Positions 8,805 through 16,473 of a stretch of 37,477 nt of DNA are shown in pieces. The position numbers and the translations under genes were made by a program. Position 1 is the first letter of the stretch; the number at the start of each line of letters is the position of its first letter. The DNA lies in assembly GCA_014380625.1 (NCBI GenBank), contig JACMJL010000186.1:1-37477 (forward strand). The letters run 5' to 3'. The notes under the pieces were generated by a model that did not search any database, had not been told where the DNA came from, and worked only from the letters and a program-made list of their open reading frames with translations. The DNA is from Clostridiaceae bacterium. Its GTDB lineage: Bacteria > Bacillota > Clostridia > Clostridiales > Clostridiaceae.

Positions 8805-9082
8805 ATTAAAAATGATGATGGGGAAGAGTACAAATTTAAATGCTTAAAGAGAGCCAAGGATAGATGAGAATTGGTAGCTAATAATTTGGAATGCAGCCTT
8901 TGAATTTCTTATCGAAAAAGTAGAATTTAAGTTTTAAATTCTAGATGTAGAAAAAGACGTGTCCTCACGTTACAGAGGGTGGAATTATTAATTCCAGTTG
9001 AGATAATGTTTTAAATAACATTAATTAGGGTGGTACCGCGAATAGCCCCTTTATCCTTTTTAGGATAAAGGGGTATTTTTTT
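8805..9082 (+). promoter_or_regulatory. T-box riboswitch leader (probably alanine-specific)
   Basis: The leader shows the ordered T-box elements: AGAGAGCC region (8848-8855), a specifier-loop segment GGAATGCAGCCTTTGAA (8888-8904), and the T-box AGGGTGGTACCGCG (9027-9040). It ends in a terminator with CCCCTTTATCC (9046-9056) pairing GGATAAAGGGG (9063-9073) and a T-run. T-boxes bind uncharged tRNA to stabilise an antiterminator. Two specifier readings compete: TGC (Cys, 8892-8894) or GCA (Ala, 8893-8895). The T-box UGGU would pair with a discriminator A, which fits tRNA-Ala rather than tRNA-Cys (U73), and the downstream genes resemble B. subtilis alaR-alaT. The region between the lyase and the Lrp gene (about 350 bases) is fully used by promoter plus leader. 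Confidence 0.9.
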
Positions 9083-9103
9083 ATTTTGAAAGGAGTAATT
9101 AAA

Positions 9104-9583
9104 ATGGAAGAGATACTTGAAATCTTACAAAAAAATAGTAAATATACAGCGGAAGAAATAGCTGTAATGACAGGTAGAAAATTAAAGGAAGTAAGTGAGG
9201 TAATAGAAAAAGCTGAAAGAGAAAATATTATAGTTGGATATACTACTCTTATAAATTGGGAAAAAACTGCAAATGAAAATGTTACAGCTTTAATTGAAGT
9301 AAAAGTAACTCCTCAAAGAGGAGAAGGTTTTGATAAGGTTGCTGAGCGGATATATAAATTTTCAGAGGTTCAAGCTTGCTACTTAATGTCAGGGGGCTTT
9401 GATCTCACAGTTGTTATAGAAGGAAAAACTATGAAGGAAGTTGCACTTTTTGTTGCTGAAAAATTAGCTGTACAGGATTATGTTTTAAGTACTGCCACTC
9501 ATTTTGTACTTAAAAAATACAAGGATAAGGGTGTAATATTCGAAGAAAAGCGAAGAGATGATAGGGAGGATATTTTTATATGA
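9104..9583 (+). CDS. Lrp/AsnC family transcriptional regulator (AlaR-like)
   Basis: A 159-aa regulator: N-terminal winged helix-turn-helix (about 1-50, with TAEEIAVMTGRKLKEVSEVI as the recognition region) and a C-terminal RAM/AsnC effector domain (about 65-140). The usual length is 140-165 aa. ATG 9104 follows GAAAGGAG; an upstream in-frame TTG at 9086 precedes that site and is not used. The stop overlaps the aminotransferase start (ATGA-type), so both are translated from the same T-box-controlled mRNA. The pairing with a YugH-like aminotransferase matches B. subtilis alaR-alaT, which suggests control of alanine synthesis. The effector is inferred, not seen. Confidence 0.85.
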   Translation: MEEILEILQKNSKYTAEEIAVMTGRKLKEVSEVIEKAERENIIVGYTTLINWEKTANENVTALIEVKVTPQRGEGFDKVAERIYKFSEVQACYLMSGGFDLTVVIEGKTMKEVALFVAEKLAVQDYVLSTATHFVLKKYKDKGVIFEEKRRDDREDIFI

Positions 9584-10761
9584 AACTAGAGGATATGATT
9601 TTACAAAGGGTAAAAGATATGCCTCCTTCAGGTATAAGGAAATACTTTGATATGATAAACGAGATGAAGGATGTTATATCTTTAGGAATTGGTGAACCTG
9701 ACTTTGTAACCCCTTGGAAGATAAGAGAAGCTGGTATATACTCTTTAGAACAAGGGCATACACATTATTCCTCTAATGCCGGATTTATAGAATTGCGTGA
9801 GGAAATATCTAAATATTTAGATAGTCGTTATAAGCTTAACTATGACCCGATTAGTCAAATAATAGTTACCGTAGGTGGCAGTGAGGGTATCGATATTGCA
9901 CTAAGGGCTTTAGTTGGACCAGGGGATGAAGTAATTATTCCAGAACCGAGTTTTGTAGCTTATAAAGGATGCACTGCTTTTACAGGAGCTACTTCAAAGA
10001 TTATAGAGCTTAAAGCCGAAAATGAGTTTAAACTTACAGCAAAGCAGCTTGAGGAGGCTATAACCCCGAGAACTAAGGTAGTTGTAATTCCTTTCCCTAA
10101 TAATCCAACTGGAGCAATTATGACTAAAGAAGAACTTGAGCCAATAGTTGCAGTTCTTAAAGACAAGGATGTTATTGTTATCTCGGATGAAATCTATGCA
10201 GAACTAACCTATGATGAGGAGCATTTCTCTATTGCAAGCTTTCCGGAGATGAGAGAAAAGACTATTATAATAAATGGATTTTCTAAAGCTTATGCAATGA
10301 CCGGATGGAGATTAGGATATGCTTGTGGTGATGCAGTATTAATTGACGCAATGAAGAAAATCCATCAATTTGCTATAATGTCTGCACCAACCACTGCCCA
10401 ATTTGCAGCAATTGAGGCTTTAAAAAACGGACAAGAAGAGGTTAATGAAATGGTTAAGGAATACAATAGACGTAGGCGTGTACTTGTTAACGGTTTTAGA
10501 AAGATGGGATTAGATTGTTTTGAACCAAAAGGTGCTTTCTATGTTTTTCCCTGCATAAAATCTACGGGACTTACTTCTGATGAGTTTTGTGAAAAACTTC
10601 TTATTTCAGAAAAGGTATTGGTGGTGCCAGGTAGCACCTTTGGAGCTTGTGGAGAGGGTTTCGTAAGAGCCTGTTACGCATCATCCATGGATCAGATACA
10701 GGAAGCTGTTAAACGAATAGAAAGATTTGTAAGTTCTATAAAAAACACTGAGAATATATAA
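9580..10761 (+). CDS. alaT: Class I/II PLP aminotransferase (AlaT/YugH-like)
   Basis: A 393-aa fold-type I aminotransferase. Seen motifs: ISLGIGEPDF (33-42), GGSEGID (99-105), PFPNNPTGA (171-179), SDEIYAEL (202-209), the PLP lysine K236 in NGFSKAYAMTGWR and the C-terminal arginine motif GEGFVRACYA. It resembles YugH/PatA enzymes, which transfer amino groups between pyruvate, glutamate or diaminopimelate intermediates. The neighbouring AlaR-like gene and the T-box point to alanine transaminase. A DapX/PatA-like acetyl-diaminopimelate role is the main alternative. It is the last gene of its operon; a terminator follows at 10777. Confidence 0.8.
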   Translation: MKLEDMILQRVKDMPPSGIRKYFDMINEMKDVISLGIGEPDFVTPWKIREAGIYSLEQGHTHYSSNAGFIELREEISKYLDSRYKLNYDPISQIIVTVGGSEGIDIALRALVGPGDEVIIPEPSFVAYKGCTAFTGATSKIIELKAENEFKLTAKQLEEAITPRTKVVVIPFPNNPTGAIMTKEELEPIVAVLKDKDVIVISDEIYAELTYDEEHFSIASFPEMREKTIIINGFSKAYAMTGWRLGYACGDAVLIDAMKKIHQFAIMSAPTTAQFAAIEALKNGQEEVNEMVKEYNRRRRVLVNGFRKMGLDCFEPKGAFYVFPCIKSTGLTSDEFCEKLLISEKVLVVPGSTFGACGEGFVRACYASSMDQIQEAVKRIERFVSSIKNTENI

Positions 10762-10776
10762 TTTGTATTAATGTCT

Positions 10777-10816
10777 AAACACCAGGGGCACAGTAGTTGA
10801 ACCACTGGTGTTTTTT
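10777..10816 (+). terminator. Intrinsic terminator of the T-box operon
   Basis: AAACACCAG (10777-10785) pairs with CTGGTGTTT (10805-10813) around a 19-base loop, followed by further T residues. Confidence 0.8.
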
Positions 10817-10945
10817 ATTATATAAAATTATTTAAAATAAAAATGTCAAGATATAAGTTTATATAGAGTTGTAAGGATAAATGGTATATAATAGTTGTAG
10901 ATGAATGTTTAATTAAAATAAAATACTAATTAAAAAGGTGATAAT

Positions 10946-11560
10946 GTGATTGGTATAATTATAATAAGTGGCCTAATGCTTGGATTTTGTCTGTGGAAAG
11001 TTATAAAGGTAAACTCATTAAAGATAAATCCTAAAATAGAAAAAGAGACAATGTGGTTTTATGGTTATTTTATAGTTGGCATTACTAGTGTTGCGGTTTT
11101 AATTTCTTTTTTAAAATTTGGTTTAAGTTCATTGTTTATTAAAGCCATGATACTAAATTGTATTCTAATTGTGGTCTCCTTTATAGATTTTCAACATCAG
11201 GTTATTCCTAATAATATGGTAATAATAACGTTACTTTCTGGAATCCTCTTCACTTTTCTTTGCGATATAACTATAGTAAACAGCCTTATTGGAATGTTTG
11301 TTGGAGGTGGGGTACTCTTTTTATTAGCTCTTGTCCCAAATGTAATGGGGGGAGGAGATATAAAATGGATGTTTGCACTTGGTTCATTTTTAGGAACTCA
11401 AAAGGTAATGGTAGCGCTTTTTCTAGCCTTTATATTTGCAGCAGTTATTAGTATTTTATTATTAGTATTTAAAATTAAAGGACGTAAAGACCACATTCCC
11501 TTCGGTCCATTTTTAGCTTTAGGATGTTTTGCTTCCTTTCATATAATATTTTTACTGTAG
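10946..11560 (+). CDS. Prepilin peptidase (A24 family, TadV/CpaA type)
   Basis: A 204-aa polytopic membrane protein with about six hydrophobic helices. The two catalytic aspartates of the A24 family are visible: D81 in SFIDFQHQVIPN and D138 in MGGGDIK. It lacks the N-terminal four-cysteine methyltransferase domain of PilD, as expected for Tad-type CpaA/TadV peptidases. It would cleave the leader of the Flp pilin and TadE found downstream. Start GTG 10946 follows AAAAGGTGATAAT. A TATAAT box lies at 10887-10892, with no good -35. It is the first gene of the pilus locus and touches the next gene, whose ribosome-binding site overlaps its stop. Confidence 0.9.
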   Translation: MIGIIIISGLMLGFCLWKVIKVNSLKINPKIEKETMWFYGYFIVGITSVAVLISFLKFGLSSLFIKAMILNCILIVVSFIDFQHQVIPNNMVIITLLSGILFTFLCDITIVNSLIGMFVGGGVLFLLALVPNVMGGGDIKWMFALGSFLGTQKVMVALFLAFIFAAVISILLLVFKIKGRKDHIPFGPFLALGCFASFHIIFLL

Positions 11561-11569
11561 GTGATGAAA

Positions 11570-12742
11570 ATGAATAATATGAAAATCGATACTAACGAAG
11601 TTAATAAGATAATTAAAAAAGTAATAGGACATATTAACTCTAGTAGAGGTCAGATTCTTAATATCCTTGACAATGTAAGAAGTGAATACGAAAATCTCAA
11701 GCTGGAATTAGTTATGATTAGAGCTGAAATTAATAATACAATCCTAGAAGTCGATTTACTTGAGAAACAGGATAAAGTTATGAGACAAAAATTGGTTGAA
11801 GTTTCTAAAAACTTTAAAATTTATAGTGAATTTGAAGTAAAATATGTTTATGAAGCTGCATCGGATATAAGAGTTAAGTTTCTTAGCAAATCAAACGAAG
11901 AGAAAGCTTTAAAAGTAAGACGAACAAGATTAGAAATAGATTTTAAAAAATTGGTAGATAATCTAGAGAGCAGTGAGAAAGTAATAAATCAGATTAGTAT
12001 TGCCCTAGGATATTTAGAAGGGGATGTATTTTCCACCCTGGGAAACAAAGGGAAGGATTCAGAGATGTTCATTGGCATAAAAATATTGGAGGCTCAAGAA
12101 AATGAGCGTAAGAGGATAGCAAGGGATATTCATGATGGACCTGCCCAGCATATGGCTAATGTTGTTATGAGGGTGGATATATGCAAAAAAGTAATTGAAA
12201 AAGACTTAGTGGAGGGATTTAGGGAATTAGAAGAATTAAAAGAAAGTGTTAAGGTGGCGTTAATGGAGGTACGAAATATCATTTTTGATTTAAGACCGAT
12301 GTCCCTAGACGATTTAGGACTGAATCAGACTATAGAGCAAACTGTAAAGAAGATTTCTGAGGAGACAGGGTTAGTTATAGAATTGAAATTAAAGCCTATG
12401 GAACAGGAAATTGAATCTATTATTCAGGTAGCAATATATAGAATAATACAAGAAGTATTTAATAATATTAAAAAGCATGCTAAGGCAAGTTGCGTTGTAG
12501 TTAAACTGGATTATGGTACTAAATATTTAATGTTAAATATTTCTGATGATGGTATTGGCTTTGATGTGGAAGAAACTTTGGAACGGGTTAAAACAAAAAG
12601 TTCTTCTTATGGACTTTTAGGTATATTAGATAGAGTAAATCAATTACAAGGTGAAATTAATATAGAATCAACTAAAAAAATTGGTACAGTTTATAAAGTT
12701 AAGCTTCCAATCAATAGAGAGGTGATTAAAGATGAAAATTAA
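11570..12742 (+). CDS. DegS-like sensor histidine kinase
   Basis: A 390-aa cytosolic kinase. Residues 1-150 are long helices/coiled coil, as in the DegS sensor domain. The HisKA_3 box ENERKRIARDIHDGPAQH gives the phosphoacceptor H188. The HATPase domain follows, with an N box NNIKKHAKA, G1 DDGIGFD and a final SYGLLGILDR. No membrane segment is seen, so the signal is probably cytoplasmic. I chose ATG 11570 because AGGTGAT (11559-11565) is correctly spaced; GTG 11561 and ATG 11564 overlap that site. The gene overlaps the response regulator by 11 bases. Its position inside the Tad locus suggests it governs pilus expression, an inference from context. Confidence 0.9.
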   Translation: MNNMKIDTNEVNKIIKKVIGHINSSRGQILNILDNVRSEYENLKLELVMIRAEINNTILEVDLLEKQDKVMRQKLVEVSKNFKIYSEFEVKYVYEAASDIRVKFLSKSNEEKALKVRRTRLEIDFKKLVDNLESSEKVINQISIALGYLEGDVFSTLGNKGKDSEMFIGIKILEAQENERKRIARDIHDGPAQHMANVVMRVDICKKVIEKDLVEGFRELEELKESVKVALMEVRNIIFDLRPMSLDDLGLNQTIEQTVKKISEETGLVIELKLKPMEQEIESIIQVAIYRIIQEVFNNIKKHAKASCVVVKLDYGTKYLMLNISDDGIGFDVEETLERVKTKSSSYGLLGILDRVNQLQGEINIESTKKIGTVYKVKLPINREVIKDEN

Positions 12743-13403
12743 AGTATTAATAGCTGATGATCATGATCTCATAAGGAAGGGCTTGAGGAGTATAATTAGC
12801 TTTGAAGAGGATATTATTATAGTTGGAGAAGTTGAAAACGGGGAAAAGGTTTTAGAACTCCTTAAACTTCATGAGATAGATGTAATATTGTTAGACCTTA
12901 ATATGCCTTTATTAAATGGTATGAAGGTAATTGAACTTGCAAAAAAAAGTAATAGTGACTTGAAAATAATAGTAATTACAGTTGAAAATGATAGTAAAGT
13001 TATTCATGAAGCTATTAACATAGGGGCTGATGGATATGTACTAAAAGATTCAGCTGGAACTGAAATTGTAGATGCAATTAGAAGTGTTTACAAAGGTGGA
13101 AAATATATTGATAAGTCCTTAGTTGCTACACTTTTTTCGGATATAAGGAGTAAAATGGATAAAACATCTAATGTACTTGATATTTTGTCAAAGAGGGAAG
13201 TTGAAGTTTTATTAAATATCTCTAAAGGCCTTAGTAATAAAGAGATTGGCCAAGAGTTATTTTTATCTGAAAAAACTGTGAAAAATTACACAACAAATCT
13301 TTTTAGAAAATTAACAACTCGAGATAGGGTTCATGCCACAATAATCGCTCTTGATAGTAACATTGCAGATTACTATAAAAGCAAATATGATTCTAATGAA
13401 TAG
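12732..13403 (+). CDS. NarL/FixJ (DegU-like) response regulator
   Basis: A 223-aa regulator with a receiver domain (1-120; acidic pair D10/D11, phosphoacceptor D55 in LLDLNMP, conserved lysine in YVLKDS) and a C-terminal LuxR-type helix-turn-helix (about 150-210; LSKREVEVLLNISKGLSNKE, then FLSEKTVKNY). It overlaps the kinase gene and must be its partner. The targets are unknown; the flp gene, whose own 5' region follows a terminator here, is the natural candidate. The TAG stop is part of the terminator stem. Confidence 0.92.
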   Translation: MKIKVLIADDHDLIRKGLRSIISFEEDIIIVGEVENGEKVLELLKLHEIDVILLDLNMPLLNGMKVIELAKKSNSDLKIIVITVENDSKVIHEAINIGADGYVLKDSAGTEIVDAIRSVYKGGKYIDKSLVATLFSDIRSKMDKTSNVLDILSKREVEVLLNISKGLSNKEIGQELFLSEKTVKNYTTNLFRKLTTRDRVHATIIALDSNIADYYKSKYDSNE

Positions 13404-13425
13404 GGACTTAAGTCCTTATTTTTTT
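13401..13425 (+). terminator. Intrinsic terminator after the response regulator
   Basis: TAGGGAC (13401-13407) pairs with GTCCTTA (13412-13418) around TTAA, then a run of seven T residues. It separates the regulatory genes from the flp transcript. A TATAAT box (13486-13491) lies downstream, but the matching -35 is poor. Confidence 0.7.
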
Positions 13426-13532
13426 ATGTCTTTTGTCAGTACAAGTGGAGACCTTTAGAAGCTTTCTCGTGACTTTAATTACAAGTATAATAGGATTATA
13501 GAAAACAAAAACAAATTAGAGGAGGATTTATT

Positions 13533-13706
13533 ATGTTAAATAATTTTAAAAATTATGTGGTAGGAAAGATGAATGAAGAAAAAGGACAAGGAATGGTAGA
13601 ATATGCATTGTTAGTAGGATTAATAGCAATAGTAGTAATCGCAGCACTTGTATTACTAGGGCCAGCAATTGCACAGAAGTTTACTGACATTAAAAATGCA
13701 CTTTAA
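13533..13706 (+). CDS. flp: Flp-type pilin (57 aa)
   Basis: A short gene of 57 codons. The protein begins MLNNFKNYVVGKMNEEKG, then the type IVb prepilin signature G18 followed by QGMVEYALLVGL; cleavage after G18 places E at +5 and Y at +6, as in Flp pilins. A single hydrophobic helix (about 25-47) follows, and a short tail. The mature subunit would be about 39 aa. ATG 13533 has a strong AGAGGAGG site. It is the major structural subunit of the Tad pilus encoded around it. A strong terminator-like hairpin directly after the stop suggests the pilin mRNA is made in excess of downstream assembly genes. Confidence 0.92.
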   Translation: MLNNFKNYVVGKMNEEKGQGMVEYALLVGLIAIVVIAALVLLGPAIAQKFTDIKNAL

Positions 13707-13727
13707 TAACAAAGAAGGTCTTTGCTA

Positions 13728-13767
13728 AAAATGCTCTAATCAAAATAAATGATTAGAGCATTTTGTT
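13728..13767 (+). terminator. Terminator/attenuator after flp
   Basis: AAAATGCTCTAATC (13728-13741) pairs perfectly with GATTAGAGCATTTT (13751-13764), 14 pairs and a nine-base loop, with the T-run as part of the stem end. It probably causes partial termination so that pilin exceeds the assembly proteins. Confidence 0.75.
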
Positions 13768-13823
13768 CCAAACGGGCATTTTGTTCCGAACTGGCATTTT
13801 GTTCCAAACTCGAGTTTAGTTCC
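13758..13823 (+). repeat. 18-bp tandem repeat, about 3.6 copies
   Basis: Unit GCATTTTGTTCCAAACGG (13758-13775) is repeated at 13776-13793 (two changes) and 13794-13811 (two changes), with a degenerate partial copy at 13812-13823. The first unit begins inside the right arm of the flp terminator, so each copy repeats the GCATTTTGTTCC arm plus T-run. In the + frame it would read as repeating AFCSK-type hexapeptides, but this lies upstream of the true tadE start and is probably untranslated. Confidence 0.9.
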
Positions 13824-13868
13824 ATTAAATTTATGTCTTTAAATATTAAGGATAGGAAGGTGAATGCC

Positions 13869-14258
13869 ATGAATATTATAAAGAATGAAAAAGGACAATC
13901 TTTAGTAGAATTTGCAATCATACTTCCAATATTATTATTGTTATTATTCGGAATTGCAGAGTTTGGAATAATGTTGAATTCTTATCTTACTATTCAAAAT
14001 GTTGCCAGAGAAGGCTCAAGACTAGGCATAGTTGGAGGTTCTGATGTAGAAATTATTTCTTTAATTAGAGATACGTCTCCAAACTTAACTGATACAGATA
14101 TGAAAATTATATTAACTCCCGTGGAAGCCTATAGAAAGTCAGGAGATACCTTGACGGTAACTGTGACCTATAACTATCACATGAATGTTCCTATAATAAG
14201 TTCTCTATTGGGAAATGTCATAGTTTTAACTGCACAAACCTCCATGCGAATAGAATAA
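13869..14258 (+). CDS. TadE-like pseudopilin
   Basis: A 129-aa protein with a short positively charged leader, KGQSLVEFAIILPILLLLLF (starting at residue 8), where G followed by QSLVE gives a prepilin-type cleavage site with E at +5. One hydrophobic helix follows, then the TadE-domain pattern GIAEFGIMLNSYLTIQNVAR and a beta-rich tail. It is likely processed by the prepilin peptidase and acts as a minor pilin or assembly protein. ATG 13869 follows AGGAAGGTGAATGCC. A 40-codon N-terminal extension is open back to 13749 but runs through the tandem repeat and terminator and lacks a ribosome-binding site. No separate TadF gene is present. Confidence 0.88.
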   Translation: MNIIKNEKGQSLVEFAIILPILLLLLFGIAEFGIMLNSYLTIQNVAREGSRLGIVGGSDVEIISLIRDTSPNLTDTDMKIILTPVEAYRKSGDTLTVTVTYNYHMNVPIISSLLGNVIVLTAQTSMRIE

Positions 14259-14273
14259 GTGATGATTATATCC

Positions 14274-14309
14274 AGGCATCTTCTATCAGATATTTTATTT
14301 TAGATGCCT
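14274..14309 (+). other. Intergenic hairpin between tadE and cpaB
   Basis: AGGCATCT (14274-14281) pairs perfectly with AGATGCCT (14302-14309) around a 20-base loop. There is no T-run after it, so it is not a simple terminator; an mRNA processing or stability site is possible. Confidence 0.5.
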
Positions 14310-14345
14310 AAGAGGAGTAAAACTTGTAAAATAGAGGTGAAATTT

Positions 14346-15293
14346 ATGAAAAGTATTAGTAAAAGGTTACTGCTTTTATCTTTTTTTTTAGCTTTGATAG
14401 CCACCTTAACTCTGTTTCTTTATCTTCAGTCCTTAAATACCAGTAACGAAACTCCAAGAAAAATAACAATATTAGTAGCTAAGGAAACCATTGCAGCTAG
14501 AAGTATTATTGAAAGTAAAATGGTACAAGAGATTCAAGTTCCCGATGATTCTATTTTTAATGATTATTTAAAGGATTCATCAAAAATTATAGGGGAATAT
14601 ACTAAGGATGTCATAATGAAGAATGAGGGTTTTCGCAGTGAAAATCTTATTAGTAAAAACAATGGTGAAATTAGCATCATGATCGACAATAATAATAGAG
14701 CTATTTCCATTAATGCTACAGGAGCCTCCGCTGTTTCCAATTTACTTAAGCCGGGAGATAGAGTGGATGTTGTTGCATCATTGCCAGAAAAAAAGGAAGC
14801 CACCGAGACTGTTAGGCCTGAATCATCAAAAATTATTCTTCAAAACCTTCAAGTTTTAGCTGTGGATAAGAGCATTAATAGAGAAGATACAGTTAAGGCT
14901 AAAACTGACATACAAGAAGAAGTTCCTGCAACCTTTCTTGTAACACTATCAGTGCCATTATTGGATATAGAAAAGTTAGTATTGGCTGAAACTATAGGAA
15001 GTTTAAAATTAGTACTTAGGCCTTTAGATAAAGAAAATAATGTTGATACTAAAGGAGCAGTGTGGCAAGACTTAACAAAGACTACTGCTGATAACACGAA
15101 GTCCATTCCCCCAGCAAGTGCACCCACTGATAAAACAGTTCTCTACACCGTTAAAAGGGGAGATACATTAAAATCTATTAGTTTAAGCTTTTATGGCGAT
15201 GAAGAAAAATTTTATTTAATTAAAGAAGCAAACAATATACAAAATGAAAATCGAATTTTAGTAGGTGAGGTTATAAAGGTTCCAATGAACTAG
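14346..15293 (+). CDS. cpaB: Flp pilus assembly protein CpaB/RcpC with C-terminal LysM domain
   Basis: A 315-aa protein with an N-terminal membrane segment (about 8-27), then a SAF domain (about 38-105; ILVAKETIAARSIIESKMVQ) and an RcpC-type middle domain (about 110-240; LLKPGDRVDVVASL). A Ser/Thr/Pro-rich hinge follows. The last 48 residues form a LysM domain (YTVKRGDTLKSISLSFYG to VGEVIKVPMN), which in other proteins binds peptidoglycan. In Gram-negative bacteria CpaB works with the CpaC secretin; no secretin exists here, so the LysM probably fixes the assembly channel to the wall. ATG 14346 follows AGAGGTGAAATTT; the earlier in-frame ATG 14304 has no such site. Confidence 0.88.
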   Translation: MKSISKRLLLLSFFLALIATLTLFLYLQSLNTSNETPRKITILVAKETIAARSIIESKMVQEIQVPDDSIFNDYLKDSSKIIGEYTKDVIMKNEGFRSENLISKNNGEISIMIDNNNRAISINATGASAVSNLLKPGDRVDVVASLPEKKEATETVRPESSKIILQNLQVLAVDKSINREDTVKAKTDIQEEVPATFLVTLSVPLLDIEKLVLAETIGSLKLVLRPLDKENNVDTKGAVWQDLTKTTADNTKSIPPASAPTDKTVLYTVKRGDTLKSISLSFYGDEEKFYLIKEANNIQNENRILVGEVIKVPMN

Positions 15294-15310
15294 TAAATAG
15301 GGGTGATAAT

Positions 15311-16462
15311 ATGAGCAAAATTAAAATATTGATTGCAGATGATATTGAAGAAACTAGAAATGTTATAAAAAAGATATTAAGTTTAGACAGTGATCATTTT
15401 CAAGTGGTTGGAGAAGCTTGTAATGGTGAAGAAGTGTTAAATGTAATTCCGAAAGTAAATCCGGATGTGGTACTAATGGATATTAATATGCCTATCCTCA
15501 ATGGATTAGAAGCAACAGAACGAATCACCAGTGAATTTCCAAAGGTAATAGTAATAATTATGTCTGTTCAAGCTGAAAGTGAATACTTAAAAAAGGCAAT
15601 GTTTTATGGTGCAAAAGAGTATATTATTAAACCCTTTAACTTTGATGCTTTAGTATCTACAATTAAAAATACTTATGATAAGTATAATGAAAAACTAGCC
15701 AAACAGGTAGTTAATGAAGAGCCAAGTTATGATGGTAAAATAATGACTTTTTATAGCTCAAAAGGTGGGGTAGGAAAATCAGTATTAGCTGTTAATACTG
15801 CAATAGTTCTTAGTAAGGAGGCTACTAAAAAAACTCTCCTTTTGGATTTAGACTTGCAATTTGGAGACATTTCAATGCTGGTAAATCAATACAATAAAAA
15901 AACTATTTTAGATATAGTAGAAGATGCTCAACTTAACACTTATGAAAATATAAAACCATATTTATATTCCTACAATGAGAACTTAGATATAGTTTTTGCC
16001 CCAAGGAAACCTGAGTCAGCAGAATATATTGGAAAAGATAGTGTTGAAAAGATTGTGAAAATTCTTAAGAAGCATTATGAGGTTATTATAATTGATACTG
16101 GTGTTAATTTTAATGATTCTACTCTTCATGTTCTAGATCTGTCCCACACTATATTATTTATATCTACGATGGAAATAGTAGCCCTTAAGAATACTAAATT
16201 AGGCTTTGGAGTTATGCAATCCCTTGGTTATGAGAAGAATAAAGTAAAATTAATTATAAATAGATTTAATCAAAACTATGGTATCAGTAAGGCTGAAGTA
16301 GAAACGGCTTTTAAGGATAATATATTAGCAATGATTCCTGAAGATGATAAGACTGTTTGTATGTCCGTTAATAAAGGGCAACCCTTTTGTGATAGCACTA
16401 AATATTATAAAGACAAGGTTGGAAAAGCTATTCAGGTAATGTGTAAAGAATTAGTAAAGTAG
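15311..16462 (+). CDS. TadZ/CpaE-like protein: receiver domain plus ParA/MinD-type ATPase
   Basis: A 383-aa protein. The N-terminal receiver domain (1-125) keeps all expected residues: acidic pair D10/D11, phosphoacceptor D57 in VLMDINMP, S85, and K107 in IIKPF. The C-terminal domain is a deviant-Walker ATPase (KGGVGKS, 151-157; LLLDLDLQFGD as switch; VIIIDTGVNF). TadZ proteins localise the pilus machinery to a site in the cell. Many have a degenerate receiver; here phosphorylation looks possible, perhaps by the nearby DegS-like kinase. ATG 15311 follows GGGGTGATAAT. It lies 17 bases after cpaB and 11 bases before tadA. Confidence 0.9.
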   Translation: MSKIKILIADDIEETRNVIKKILSLDSDHFQVVGEACNGEEVLNVIPKVNPDVVLMDINMPILNGLEATERITSEFPKVIVIIMSVQAESEYLKKAMFYGAKEYIIKPFNFDALVSTIKNTYDKYNEKLAKQVVNEEPSYDGKIMTFYSSKGGVGKSVLAVNTAIVLSKEATKKTLLLDLDLQFGDISMLVNQYNKKTILDIVEDAQLNTYENIKPYLYSYNENLDIVFAPRKPESAEYIGKDSVEKIVKILKKHYEVIIIDTGVNFNDSTLHVLDLSHTILFISTMEIVALKNTKLGFGVMQSLGYEKNKVKLIINRFNQNYGISKAEVETAFKDNILAMIPEDDKTVCMSVNKGQPFCDSTKYYKDKVGKAIQVMCKELVK

Positions 16463-16473
16463 AGGTGATTAAA

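Noticed and set aside
8892..8894. Cysteine as the T-box amino acid
   Set aside because: Not excluded, but the UGGU T-box base and the AlaR/AlaT-like genes fit alanine better.
13758..13823. CRISPR array
   Set aside because: The 18-bp units are directly adjacent without spacers and there are no cas genes.
13749..13868. N-terminal extension of tadE through the tandem repeat, giving AFCSK-type peptide repeats
   Set aside because: It has no ribosome-binding site, starts inside a terminator loop, and would block recognition of the prepilin leader; ATG 13869 has a good site.
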